From assembly GCA_938039305.1 (NCBI GenBank), contig CALHUZ010000323.1:1-8999 (forward strand): a DNA stretch of 8,999 nucleotides, given 5' to 3'. This document shows positions 1-4,601 of the stretch, in pieces. The stretch comes from an uncultured Saprospiraceae bacterium. GTDB taxonomy: Bacteria > Bacteroidota > Bacteroidia > Chitinophagales > Saprospiraceae. A program made the translations under genes and the position numbers. Below the pieces are notes generated by a model. It did no database searches and was not told where the DNA came from. It was given only the letters and a program-made list of their open reading frames with translations. Position 1 is the first letter of the stretch. The number at the start of each line of letters is the position of its first letter.

Positions 1-168
1 CCCAGCTGTACTCTTAACACCCAATTTCACATATATCCTCCTCCGATGCCCATCAACAGTACTCGCACTAATCCCGAGCATCTGGCCAATCTCCCTGCTA
101 TTATGCTCCTCAGCCAATAACTGCAGAATTTCCATTTCACGTGACGTAAGCTTTACTTCATATTTCAT
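1..168 (-). CDS. LuxR/GerE-type helix-turn-helix regulator, partial (C-terminus beyond window)
   Basis: The reverse strand reads 56 codons from an ATG at 168 to the window edge without a stop. It starts MKYEVKLTSREMEIL and continues with LLAEEHNSREIGQMLGIS, then STVDGHRRRIYVKLGV. This is the LuxR/GerE DNA-binding domain: the LTSREMEIL opening helix, the REIGQMLGIS first HTH helix, and a TVxxHRRRIYxKLGV recognition helix. An in-frame TAG lies seven codons upstream of the ATG, so no receiver or sensor domain precedes the HTH in this frame. The protein is therefore a short HTH-only regulator, unless a frameshift separates it from an N-terminal part. Its targets are unknown. It may bind DNA as a dimer, as the family does. 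Confidence 0.85.
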   Translation of the reverse strand, partial: MKYEVKLTSREMEILQLLAEEHNSREIGQMLGISASTVDGHRRRIYVKLGVKSTAG

Positions 169-263
169 ACATGGCTTGTTTAGGTTCTATTCCGTAGCCA
201 CTCAATCTACTCGATAAAAGAAAACCCCGCCATCCCCAAAATTCATGAAATTCACATCTATAC

Positions 264-287
264 AGTTACACAACTAATTGTATAACT
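264..287. promoter_or_regulatory. Palindromic site of the par-associated family
   Basis: This imperfect 24-bp palindrome has AGTTA and TAACT arms around the core ACAACTAATTGT (270-281). The core recurs around the ParA gene, so it may be a distal partition (centromere-like) or operator site. The TAACT arm also forms the 5' edge of the triple-hairpin repeat that follows directly. Confidence 0.4.
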
Positions 288-290
288 AAA

Positions 291-360
291 CTTGGCCCAA
301 AGGGCTTGAGTGATTGACATCACTCAACCAAGGCAGGGCAAACACCGGCTTGCCGATGGG
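291..360 (+). repeat. Triple-hairpin repeat, copy 1
   Basis: The unit folds into three consecutive hairpins: GCCC/GGGC with a 3-nt loop (295-305), a perfect 9-bp stem TTGAGTGAT/ATCACTCAA with loop TGAC (306-327), and GGCAA/TTGCC with the 8-nt loop ACACCGGC (337-354). It is preceded by TATAACTAAACTTGG, matching copy 2 at 721 and copy 3 at 8431. Stem sequences differ between copies but pairing is kept. It may be a REP-like mobile repeat or a structured RNA; no function can be assigned. Confidence 0.75.
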
Positions 361-390
361 AGGACTTAATCTTATCATCTCTACAACCAA

Positions 391-469
391 ACAACTAGTT
401 GTATAATAGTAGGATGTTACTTTTTTAGGCTTTAAACTCTTGATTCTAGCACAAACAAAAAGAAGCGCA
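391..469. repeat. ~78-bp repeated unit, copy 1 (begins with a par-type palindrome)
   Basis: The unit begins with the perfect 12-bp palindrome ACAACTAGTTGT (391-402). It then runs through TATAATAGTAGGATGTTAC, GGCTTTAAACTCTTGATT and ACAAAAAGAAGCGC. A diverged copy occupies 643-720 in the same orientation, 252 bp away. The palindrome belongs to the family found around parA. Confidence 0.65.
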
Positions 470-553
470 AGGAAAGCCATGTAGTGGGTGCGGGTGCATG
501 CCCAAGCGGGCTGGTATTACATGGCGAGCATTTTTTGGTTCTTTTTTGTGCTA
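447..553. repeat. Large imperfect inverted repeat (~107 bp)
   Basis: The outer arms TAGCACAAACAAAAAGAA (447-464) and TTCTTTTTTGTGCTA (539-553) pair apart from a 3-nt bulge. Inner arms GCCATGTA (476-483) and TACATGGC (516-523) pair perfectly over 8 bp. The outer arm is also present in reverse sense in the 643-720 unit. I found no transposase and no integron attC consensus, so this is probably a non-autonomous element or a head-to-head pair of repeats. Confidence 0.55.
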
Positions 554-642
554 ATGCAAAAAAGAATGACTGATTTATGATTAGTACAATCTAAGTGATC
601 TGCTCAAGATGATTTGAGCTATTAAAACATCTATACAATCAT

Positions 643-720
643 ACAACTAATTGCATAATAAGTAAAGGTTACTTAAATCAGCTTTAAAGTCTTGATTTCA
701 GCAAAAACAAAAGAAGCGCG
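643..720. repeat. ~78-bp repeated unit, copy 2
   Basis: This is a diverged direct copy of 391-469. It starts with ACAACTAATTGCATAATA (643-660), followed by GGTTACTT, CAGCTTTAAAGTCTTGATTT and a final ACAAAAGAAGCGC. It abuts the second triple-hairpin repeat at 721. Confidence 0.65.
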
Positions 721-721
721 T

Positions 722-800
722 ATAACTGAGCTTGGCCCGCAGGGCTAAAGTGACTGATGTCACTTTATGAAGGCACAGCAAACAACGGCTTGCTGTCGGG
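722..800 (+). repeat. Triple-hairpin repeat, copy 2
   Basis: The architecture matches copies 1 and 3: GCCC/GGGC with loop GCA (735-745), a perfect 9-bp stem TAAAGTGAC/GTCACTTTA with loop TGAT (746-767), and a perfect 7-bp stem ACAGCAA/TTGCTGT with loop ACAACGGC (775-796). The second stem differs from copy 1 at several positions, each matched on the other arm. Confidence 0.75.
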
Positions 801-845
801 CGGGGTTTACATAACTAATTGGGGAATTAAGTCTGGTATCACCTT

Positions 846-865
846 CCTTCCCTCACTAGGGAAGG
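846..865 (-). terminator. Strong hairpin downstream of the par operon, possible terminator
   Basis: CCTTCCCT/AGGGAAGG form a perfect 8-bp stem with the 4-nt loop CACT. Weaker pairing extends outward to about 836-881. The hairpin lies about 37 bp past the stop of the minus-strand 111-residue gene, where a terminator would sit. No T-tract follows on either strand, so it may be only an intergenic palindrome. Confidence 0.35.
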
Positions 866-902
866 AACAAGGATGGGTACCTGAGCTGGTAGGCAACTAT
901 TC

Positions 903-1238
903 CTACCCAATCGTACTCTGCTGCGCAGTCCCCAACCCATACTCCTTCATCAATCTAACAACAGCCTCATTCAGAAAATGATCCACTGTCTCAAATTGAT
1001 CCGTAAGAACACCACCGTGTATTGAGCTCTTAAGTGTATTACGATCCTTCTCTTGGAGCTGAGTATAGATGCGTACATAGTTAGCACCTTTCTGCTTCCA
1101 AGAAGCCTTAGGCCCTGGCTTCTTTCCTTTAGGAGTAGAAGGGGACTTGACCACCATAGTCGTTTGCTGATGCACTTGCTTTGCTACAGGGCTACTTTTG
1201 ATTTTAGCGAGTCGGGATGAAAGATCTGTTCCTGCCAT
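903..1238 (-). CDS. Small basic DNA-binding protein, probable partner of ParA (ParG/ParB-like)
   Basis: This 111-residue protein follows ParA on the same strand with a 71-bp gap. Residues 1-52 are basic and probably disordered, with a KGKKPGPKASWKQKG stretch at 37-51. Residues 54-101 can be read as a strand (YVRIYTQL), a helix (EKDRNTLKSS) and a second helix (FETVDHFLNEAVVRLMKEYG). That order suits a ribbon-helix-helix dimer. Type Ib partition systems such as ParF/ParG pair a short Walker ATPase with a small protein of this build: a flexible N-terminal tail that stimulates the ATPase and an RHH domain that binds centromere and operator. I infer the same role from position, size and nearby palindromes, not from a recognised family signature. 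The only near ATG in frame is at 1238, with no Shine-Dalgarno motif. Confidence 0.65.
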   Translation of the reverse strand: MAGTDLSSRLAKIKSSPVAKQVHQQTTMVVKSPSTPKGKKPGPKASWKQKGANYVRIYTQLQEKDRNTLKSSIHGGVLTDQFETVDHFLNEAVVRLMKEYGLGTAQQSTIG

Positions 1239-1252
1239 GTTTCTTTTATTTA

Positions 1253-1280
1253 TACAATTAATTGTAGAAACAACTAATTG
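1253..1280. promoter_or_regulatory. Tandem par-type palindromes between parA and its partner gene
   Basis: A perfect 14-bp palindrome TACAATTAATTGTA (1253-1266) is followed by ACAACTAATTG (1270-1280). Both lie in the 71-bp gap upstream of the 111-residue protein. They match sites upstream of parA and in the spacer beyond, so they are candidate binding sites for that protein, as operator, centromere or both. Confidence 0.5.
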
Positions 1281-1309
1281 CCTCTACTGGTGATTCGATT
1301 TGTTTGCGA

Positions 1310-2032
1310 CTAAGCTTCTACTGCTTCTGTTGTTGCCGTTCCTGCTGTTTCAGTTGTAGGTGCCTCCACTTCAGGTTCCACGATATCTCTTTCCTTTTCG
1401 AGATTCGTTATGATTTCCTCAGCCAATGTGGCAATCTCCTTTTGAGCCTTCTTATCCTTAGTCTCAAAGATGCTGCCTGTCAAGAAACTTCTTTGAAATT
1501 CCGTTCGCTTGATAATCACAGTGTCATGCACTTCGATACCACGACCACGTTCCTTCAGATAATCCTTTATCTTTTGTAGAAATCCTTCCGATTGATTCAC
1601 CAAGTTGATCACGATACCTACCACAAGAGAAGGCTTCTTCTTCCTTACATCCACTAAGAGATCAAGAGTTGCTTCGATCGCTAGCATATCAAGTGGGCTA
1701 ATCTTTGTTGGTACCAGCACATAATCTGATATCAAGAAGATCTCATCAAGATCTGTGGACAAGTAGGGTGGGGTATCGATAAAGAGTATATCCTCATCCC
1801 TTTCCAATAGATCTTCAAAGCGATCATATTCATTTCGAGGTACGAGGTTGATACTTCCGTAAATGTTATTCTCACCATAAGTCTCTACCAGATTTGTGAG
1901 AGATCCCTGGATATCCGCATCTACTACAGCGCTCTTCGAGCCATTAACTGTGTAATACGCAGCGAGGTTAGCGGCCAGTGTTGACTTACCTACTCCTCCT
2001 TTCTGATGTGCTACTGCTACTATGATTGGCAT
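1310..2032 (-). CDS. parA: ParA-family partition ATPase (short, type Ib-like)
   Basis: This 240-residue protein is a deviant Walker-type ATPase. The P-loop KGGVGKST occupies residues 11-18 and carries the signature lysine K11. The Walker A' motif is VVDADIQGS (36-44) and Walker B is ILFIDTPP (81-88). ParA proteins use ATP-dependent dimerisation and non-specific DNA binding to position plasmid or chromosomal cargo. The P-loop starts right at the N-terminus, so there is no N-terminal HTH. That fits short type Ib proteins, where the partner protein rather than ParA represses the operon. The ATPase domain ends near residue 215 and is followed by an acidic, Thr/Ala-rich tail (about 217-240), which is unusual for the family. 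The ATG at 2032 is the natural start because it lies ten codons before the P-loop. Palindromic sites crowd the DNA just upstream. Confidence 0.93.
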   Translation of the reverse strand: MPIIVAVAHQKGGVGKSTLAANLAAYYTVNGSKSAVVDADIQGSLTNLVETYGENNIYGSINLVPRNEYDRFEDLLERDEDILFIDTPPYLSTDLDEIFLISDYVLVPTKISPLDMLAIEATLDLLVDVRKKKPSLVVGIVINLVNQSEGFLQKIKDYLKERGRGIEVHDTVIIKRTEFQRSFLTGSIFETKDKKAQKEIATLAEEIITNLEKERDIVEPEVEAPTTETAGTATTEAVEA

Positions 2033-2036
2033 CTAT

Positions 2037-2072
2037 ACATTTAGTTGTCTCCACAATTATACAACTAATTAC
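2037..2072 (-). promoter_or_regulatory. Probable parA promoter and operator region
   Basis: Two par-type sites lie directly upstream of parA: ACATTTAGTTGT (2037-2048, 11 of 12 to the consensus on the other strand) and ACAACTAATTAC (2061-2072). Between them the minus strand reads TATAATTG (2061-2054), one mismatch from the Bacteroidota -7 element TAnnTTTG. A repressor bound here would cover the promoter. The promoter call is an inference from that single weak match. Confidence 0.4.
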
Positions 2073-2140
2073 AACATATATTATAATTTATCTTAATATA
2101 TAACTGAGAATGTCAACCTATCCCCCTTTGGAGAGCCTGT

Positions 2141-2155
2141 CCCGCCTCAGGCGGG
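2141..2155. repeat. GC-rich palindrome inside an intergenic repeat module
   Basis: CCCGCC/GGCGGG pair perfectly around TCA. The hairpin sits in a module starting TATCCCCCTTTGGAG (2119-2133), whose first 15 bases recur at 2307-2321. Its GC content contrasts with the flanking DNA. Confidence 0.5.
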
Positions 2156-2271
2156 AGGGCAGCGGTGGATCCCCCAAATGAATCGAACTTCAAGCTGTTA
2201 ATATCTTGACACTTGACACTTGAACCTGCCTGCCGCAGGCTGGCTTGATACTTGAGTTTGTACTTCTTACA

Positions 2272-2300
2272 GCATATTTACAATCAATTGTATCTACAAC
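2272..2300. repeat. 29-bp direct repeat, copy 1
   Basis: The sequence starts GCATATTTACAATCAATTGT. It matches 2372-2400 at 27 of 29 positions, exactly 100 bp away. It contains the near-palindrome TACAATCAATTGTA (2279-2292), related to the par-type site. Confidence 0.6.
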
Positions 2301-2371
2301 TACACATATCCCCCTTTGGAGGGGCAGGGGGTGGACTCTCAAATCAGCCGAAACTCGGTAGGTTCACATGT

Positions 2372-2400
2372 GCATATTTACAATCAAATGTATTTACAAC
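2372..2400. repeat. 29-bp direct repeat, copy 2
   Basis: This is the second copy of 2272-2300, differing at 2388 (A for T) and 2394 (T for C). The changes weaken its palindrome (TACAATCAAATGTA). Confidence 0.6.
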
Positions 2401-2405
2401 CACCC

Positions 2406-2455
2406 AGGATCATTGAGCCATTAGGATCGGTGAGCCAACCGATAGGGTAGGGTAG
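2406..2455. repeat. GATCATTGAGCC / GATCGGTGAGCC intergenic repeat, copy 1
   Basis: GGATCATTGAGCC (2407-2419) is followed 17 bp on by GGATCGGTGAGCC (2424-2436), then GATAGGGTAGGGTAG. The same pair with the same 17-bp offset is at 6761-6790, and variants occur at 3710, 6283 and 6832. A GATAGGGTAGGG stretch also lies just after AbiEii (6238-6249). Confidence 0.6.
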
Positions 2456-2573
2456 CAAACATCAATACTCGGTAAGCATAGCGCGCCGCTCACCATTCAC
2501 TCTATCATTAATTCACTCATTCACATGTAACATTTACCCCCATCAGCCACACAAGAGTAAATAATATCGTATT

Positions 2574-2614
2574 TTACCCTCGTTATTACTTTAAGCGTAA
2601 TTGTTACCCTCGTT
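2574..2614 (+). promoter_or_regulatory. Candidate operator/promoter region of the fic gene
   Basis: TTACCCTCGTT is exactly repeated at 2574-2584 and 2604-2614, 30 bp apart, ending three bases before the fic ATG. Between the copies is an inverted repeat ATTAC/GTAAT (2585-2601). About three helical turns between copies suits co-operative binding by a dimer. The Fic protein has its own C-terminal winged helix, so autoregulation is plausible but unproven. Confidence 0.4.
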
Positions 2615-2617
2615 CTC

Positions 2618-3697
2618 ATGAAGATATTTGACAAGACTAAACCCTATAATCAACTACCACCATTACCACCCAAAGTGGAGGTAGAAACGAAGAAAATCCT
2701 CCTCAAGACGATTAAGGCAAGTAGAGCTTTAGGTAAGCTGAATGGAGCACTTATCAACCTGCCTAATCCCAACCTATTTTTAGACACGATTCATCTACGG
2801 GAAGCAAAGGCAAGTTCAGAGATTGAGAATATCATCACAACTAATGATGAACTTTTTGAATCTATGGTCGCAGATAAAAAATCAACTAATCCTGCAGCCA
2901 AAGAAATTCTAAGCTATAAATCCGCCTTGTTCACAGGACTAAAAGAGATCGAAAAGAAGCCCTTCATAACAACCAACTTATGCATAAAGCTGGTGCAAGA
3001 AATCAAACTTAATACAGCCTCGATCAGAACCACCCCAGGCACTGCACTGCAAAATGAAAAAGGCCAAGTTGTTTATACACCACCTAGTGGTGAAGCAACG
3101 ATTAGAAAGAAGATGGCTAATATTGAAAAATTCATCAACGAGGATGACAGATTAGATCCACTCATTAAGATGGCCATTCTGCACTATCAGTTCGAAGCCA
3201 TTCATCCATTCTCTGATGGCAATGGCAGGACCGGCAGAATCCTTTTATTGCTATACCTAAAACTCGAAGGACTTTTAGATATTCCAGCCATCTATATGAG
3301 TGAGTATATAATTAACCACAAAGCCGACTACTATAAGAACCTCAGACAAGTCACGGAGAAAGCCAATTGGGAAAATTACATTCTTTATATGCTCGATATG
3401 GTTGAAGTCACATCATTAAGTGTCATTGCCAAGCTCGAGCAAATACTCCAGTTAATGGATGAGCTGAAGGAGAAGATAAAGTCCCAAAAGCCTAAGCTGT
3501 ATTCCAAAGAACTATTAGAGATCATCTTCAAACTACCTTATACAAAACGCAAGAACCTAATCGATGCACAATTAGGCTCACCAAAGACAGTAGGTAATTA
3601 CCTGATCCAACTCGAAAACTTAGGCATCCTAAAATCCAAAAAAATAGGAAAAGAAAAAATATACATCAACCATCAACTCATGAAGATCTTGGAATGA
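2618..3697 (+). CDS. fic: Fic-domain AMP-transferase, class II, with C-terminal winged helix
   Basis: Fic enzymes usually transfer AMP from ATP to a hydroxyl side chain of a target protein. This 359-residue protein has the full active-site loop HPFSDGNGRTGR at 196-207, with catalytic H196, the N202 and G203 positions, and R207. An N-terminal helix carries SSEIEN (66-71), which fits the class II inhibitory motif (S/T)xxxE(G/N); E70 would block the ATP gamma-phosphate until relieved. The segment TTPGTALQNEKGQVVYTPP (138-156) fits the substrate-binding flap. Residues about 293-359 look like a winged helix-turn-helix (KELLEIIF, SPKTVGNYLIQLENLGIL, then a KIGKEKIYI wing). The domain order is typical of stand-alone Bacteroidota Fic proteins, and all key residues are intact. 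The target is unknown. It has no obvious separate antitoxin, consistent with built-in inhibition. The ATG at 2618 has no Shine-Dalgarno motif. Confidence 0.93.
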   Translation: MKIFDKTKPYNQLPPLPPKVEVETKKILLKTIKASRALGKLNGALINLPNPNLFLDTIHLREAKASSEIENIITTNDELFESMVADKKSTNPAAKEILSYKSALFTGLKEIEKKPFITTNLCIKLVQEIKLNTASIRTTPGTALQNEKGQVVYTPPSGEATIRKKMANIEKFINEDDRLDPLIKMAILHYQFEAIHPFSDGNGRTGRILLLLYLKLEGLLDIPAIYMSEYIINHKADYYKNLRQVTEKANWENYILYMLDMVEVTSLSVIAKLEQILQLMDELKEKIKSQKPKLYSKELLEIIFKLPYTKRKNLIDAQLGSPKTVGNYLIQLENLGILKSKKIGKEKIYINHQLMKILE

Positions 3698-3703
3698 CCA
3701 ACT

Positions 3704-3741
3704 TGAAGAGGATCATTGCTCTTCTCGAAGATCGGTGAGCC
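3704..3741. repeat. GATCATTG / GATCGGTGAGCC repeat, copy 2 (hairpin)
   Basis: GAAGAG/CTCTTC form a 6-bp stem (3704-3723) around GATCATTG. It is followed by GATCGGTGAGCC (3730-3741), the same pair as at 2407 and 6761 but with a 19-bp offset. It fills most of the 76-bp gap after fic and could also act as a weak transcription stop; no T-tract is present. Confidence 0.5.
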
Positions 3742-3773
3742 GCAGTGATTAAAACTATTGCCAAAACCCACCT

Positions 3774-4094
3774 ATGACCACACAAGACAAGCCCATAGAA
3801 CAAGCAGTAATTATCTATTTTAATTACAAAACAGAATCATTGGATGCACTCCATAACCTAAGTGATTTACTCGATCAACATCTAAGCGAACAAAACATTG
3901 GAGAATTTGATGGTCACGATATTTCCAAAGACTTGACGGATGGCGCTCTTTACATGTACGGCCCAAGCGCAGAGGCTCTATTTATTTCCATAAGACCCAT
4001 TCTAAAAGAAGTTGACTTCATGACTGGAGCAAAAGCTAAGTTAAGATTCGGCCCACCAGAAAGGGGAGTCAAAGAGATAATTGTAGACCTATAA
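3774..4094 (+). CDS. Small conserved-looking protein of unknown function (106 residues)
   Basis: I do not recognise a named family. The sequence reads as a compact alternating fold: a strand (AVIIYFNY, 11-18), a long helix (about 22-39), EFDGHDIS (44-51), a strand DGALYMYGPS (57-66), a helix AEALFISIRPILKEV (67-81) and paired strands KAKLRFGPP and VKEIIVDL to the C-terminus. That order resembles a ferredoxin-like beta-alpha-beta repeat. The motifs EFDGHD, YMYGPSAEALF and LRFGPPERG look like conserved cores. There is no signal peptide or membrane segment, so it is probably cytoplasmic and acidic. It sits alone between Fic and the 93-residue gene, with 76 bp upstream and 120 bp downstream, so its own promoter is likely. 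The neighbourhood hints at defence or stress, but that is context only. Codon usage and the clean start support a real gene. Confidence 0.75.
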   Translation: MTTQDKPIEQAVIIYFNYKTESLDALHNLSDLLDQHLSEQNIGEFDGHDISKDLTDGALYMYGPSAEALFISIRPILKEVDFMTGAKAKLRFGPPERGVKEIIVDL

Positions 4095-4138
4095 ATGACA
4101 GTAATATTAATAACATTAGATTACCGTCCTAACGTTGC

Positions 4139-4157
4139 TTGAGATTTGCAATCTCAA
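4139..4157. repeat. Perfect hairpin TTGAGATT/AATCTCAA
   Basis: An 8-bp perfect stem closes a TGC triloop in the 120-bp gap between two small genes. The setting (CTAACGTTGC before, ACC after) resembles the dispersed TTGAGATT-type palindromes I recall from Bacteroidota intergenic DNA, possibly REP-like; that link is from memory. It could also end transcription of the 106-residue gene, but the downstream tract is not T-rich. Confidence 0.5.
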
Positions 4158-4214
4158 ACCATTATCTTAATTCCTCAATTCCATCACACAATTATTACAG
4201 ACTAATACCTATTA

Positions 4215-4496
4215 ATGAATGCCATCACCGGAATAGGAATATATCGAAAAGAAGATTATCCAGAAATTCTGCGCCTATCTGAAGACAGAGATAATATGGA
4301 TCAGACTTGGGAAGAATGGAAAAAAAGCAAAACTAAGGCCATGACTAATTTTAAAAATATGGGTCTTAAAACTATTGATATAATAGTAGATCCAAATGAA
4401 TTAGTTACCTATTGCAGAACAAAAGGCCTTCCCATTAATGGACAATCTCGATCACAGTTCATCTCCTTTAAAGCCAGCCAATTAGATTCAAATTGA
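4215..4496 (+). CDS. Small conserved-looking protein of unknown function (93 residues)
   Basis: No named family is recognised. A strand (ITGIGIY, 4-10) is followed by a helical, charged segment with SEDRDNMDQTWEEWKKS (22-38), a second strand with LKTIDIIVDPNELVTYC (51-67) and a C-terminal GLPINGQSRSQFISFKAS (71-88). The TWEEWKKSK and PINGQSRSQF stretches look like the parts under constraint. There is no signal peptide or membrane segment. The ATG at 4215 overlaps an out-of-frame ATG at 4219; the first frame holds the 93-codon ORF. It lies 120 bp after the 106-residue gene and 105 bp before abiEi, so it is probably a separate transcription unit. A role in the AbiE system is possible only by proximity. 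Confidence 0.72.
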   Translation: MNAITGIGIYRKEDYPEILRLSEDRDNMDQTWEEWKKSKTKAMTNFKNMGLKTIDIIVDPNELVTYCRTKGLPINGQSRSQFISFKASQLDSN

Positions 4497-4558
4497 AGCG
4501 TCGCAGCAAGAAAATTGTGGCTTAAATCATATAACTTGGGTCTCTAATCGCTATTCAT

Positions 4559-4571
4559 TACATATTATGTA
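4559..4571. promoter_or_regulatory. Palindrome upstream of abiEi, candidate autoregulatory operator
   Basis: TACATA-T-TATGTA is a 13-bp palindrome ending 30 bp before the abiEi ATG. AbiEi antitoxins are known to repress their own operon by binding inverted repeats in the promoter with an N-terminal winged helix. This is the only clear palindrome in the 105-bp gap. Confidence 0.45.
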
Positions 4572-4601
4572 GTATATTGCATTTCGTAACACTAATAATG
4601 A

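Larger units (their letters stand above)
169..902. other. Repeat-rich intergenic spacer between the HTH gene and the par operon
   Basis: I see no convincing gene in these 734 bases. They hold two copies of a triple-hairpin repeat (291-360, 722-800), two copies of a ~78-bp unit (391-469, 643-720), a ~107-bp inverted repeat (447-553), a strong hairpin (846-865), and several palindromes of the ACAACTAATTGT type (264-287, 391-402, 643-654, a weak one at 809-821). Short open frames here are readings of the repeats. Confidence 0.75.
2033..2617. other. Intergenic region between divergent parA and fic, with several repeats
   Basis: No gene is seen in these 585 bases. From left to right they contain the parA operator region (2037-2106, very AT-rich from about 2071), two modules starting TATCCCCCTTTGGAG (2119 and 2307), the GC-rich hairpin CCCGCC/GGCGGG (2141-2155), a smaller hairpin GCCTG/CAGGC (2228-2240), a 29-bp sequence repeated exactly 100 bp apart (2272, 2372), a GGATCATTGAGCC unit (2406-2455), and the fic upstream repeats (2574-2614). 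Confidence 0.7.

Noticed and set aside
286..480. Minus-strand open frame of 64 codons
   Set aside because: It reads through triple-hairpin copy 1 and the repeated unit in antisense; no protein-like pattern beyond the repeat.
521..580. Short frame starting MASIFWFFFVLMQKRMT (19 codons)
   Set aside because: It lies within the right arm of the inverted repeat and is T-rich by composition; no support as a gene.
757..981. Plus-strand open frame with EGTANNGL
   Set aside because: The motif comes from translating the triple-hairpin repeat (also seen at 8465), and the frame runs antisense into the 111-residue gene.
1304..1579. Plus-strand Cys/Phe-rich open frame
   Set aside because: Antisense to the 3' part of parA; composition is that of a reverse-strand shadow.
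264..2400. CRISPR array or replication iterons
   Set aside because: The repeats are short palindromes at irregular spacing with no unique spacers and no Cas or Rep gene; partition or operator sites fit better.
3698..4601. Integron-style gene cassette array with attC sites
   Set aside because: Gaps between the small genes hold different palindromes and no matching RYYYAAC/GTTRRRY ends; no integrase in the window.
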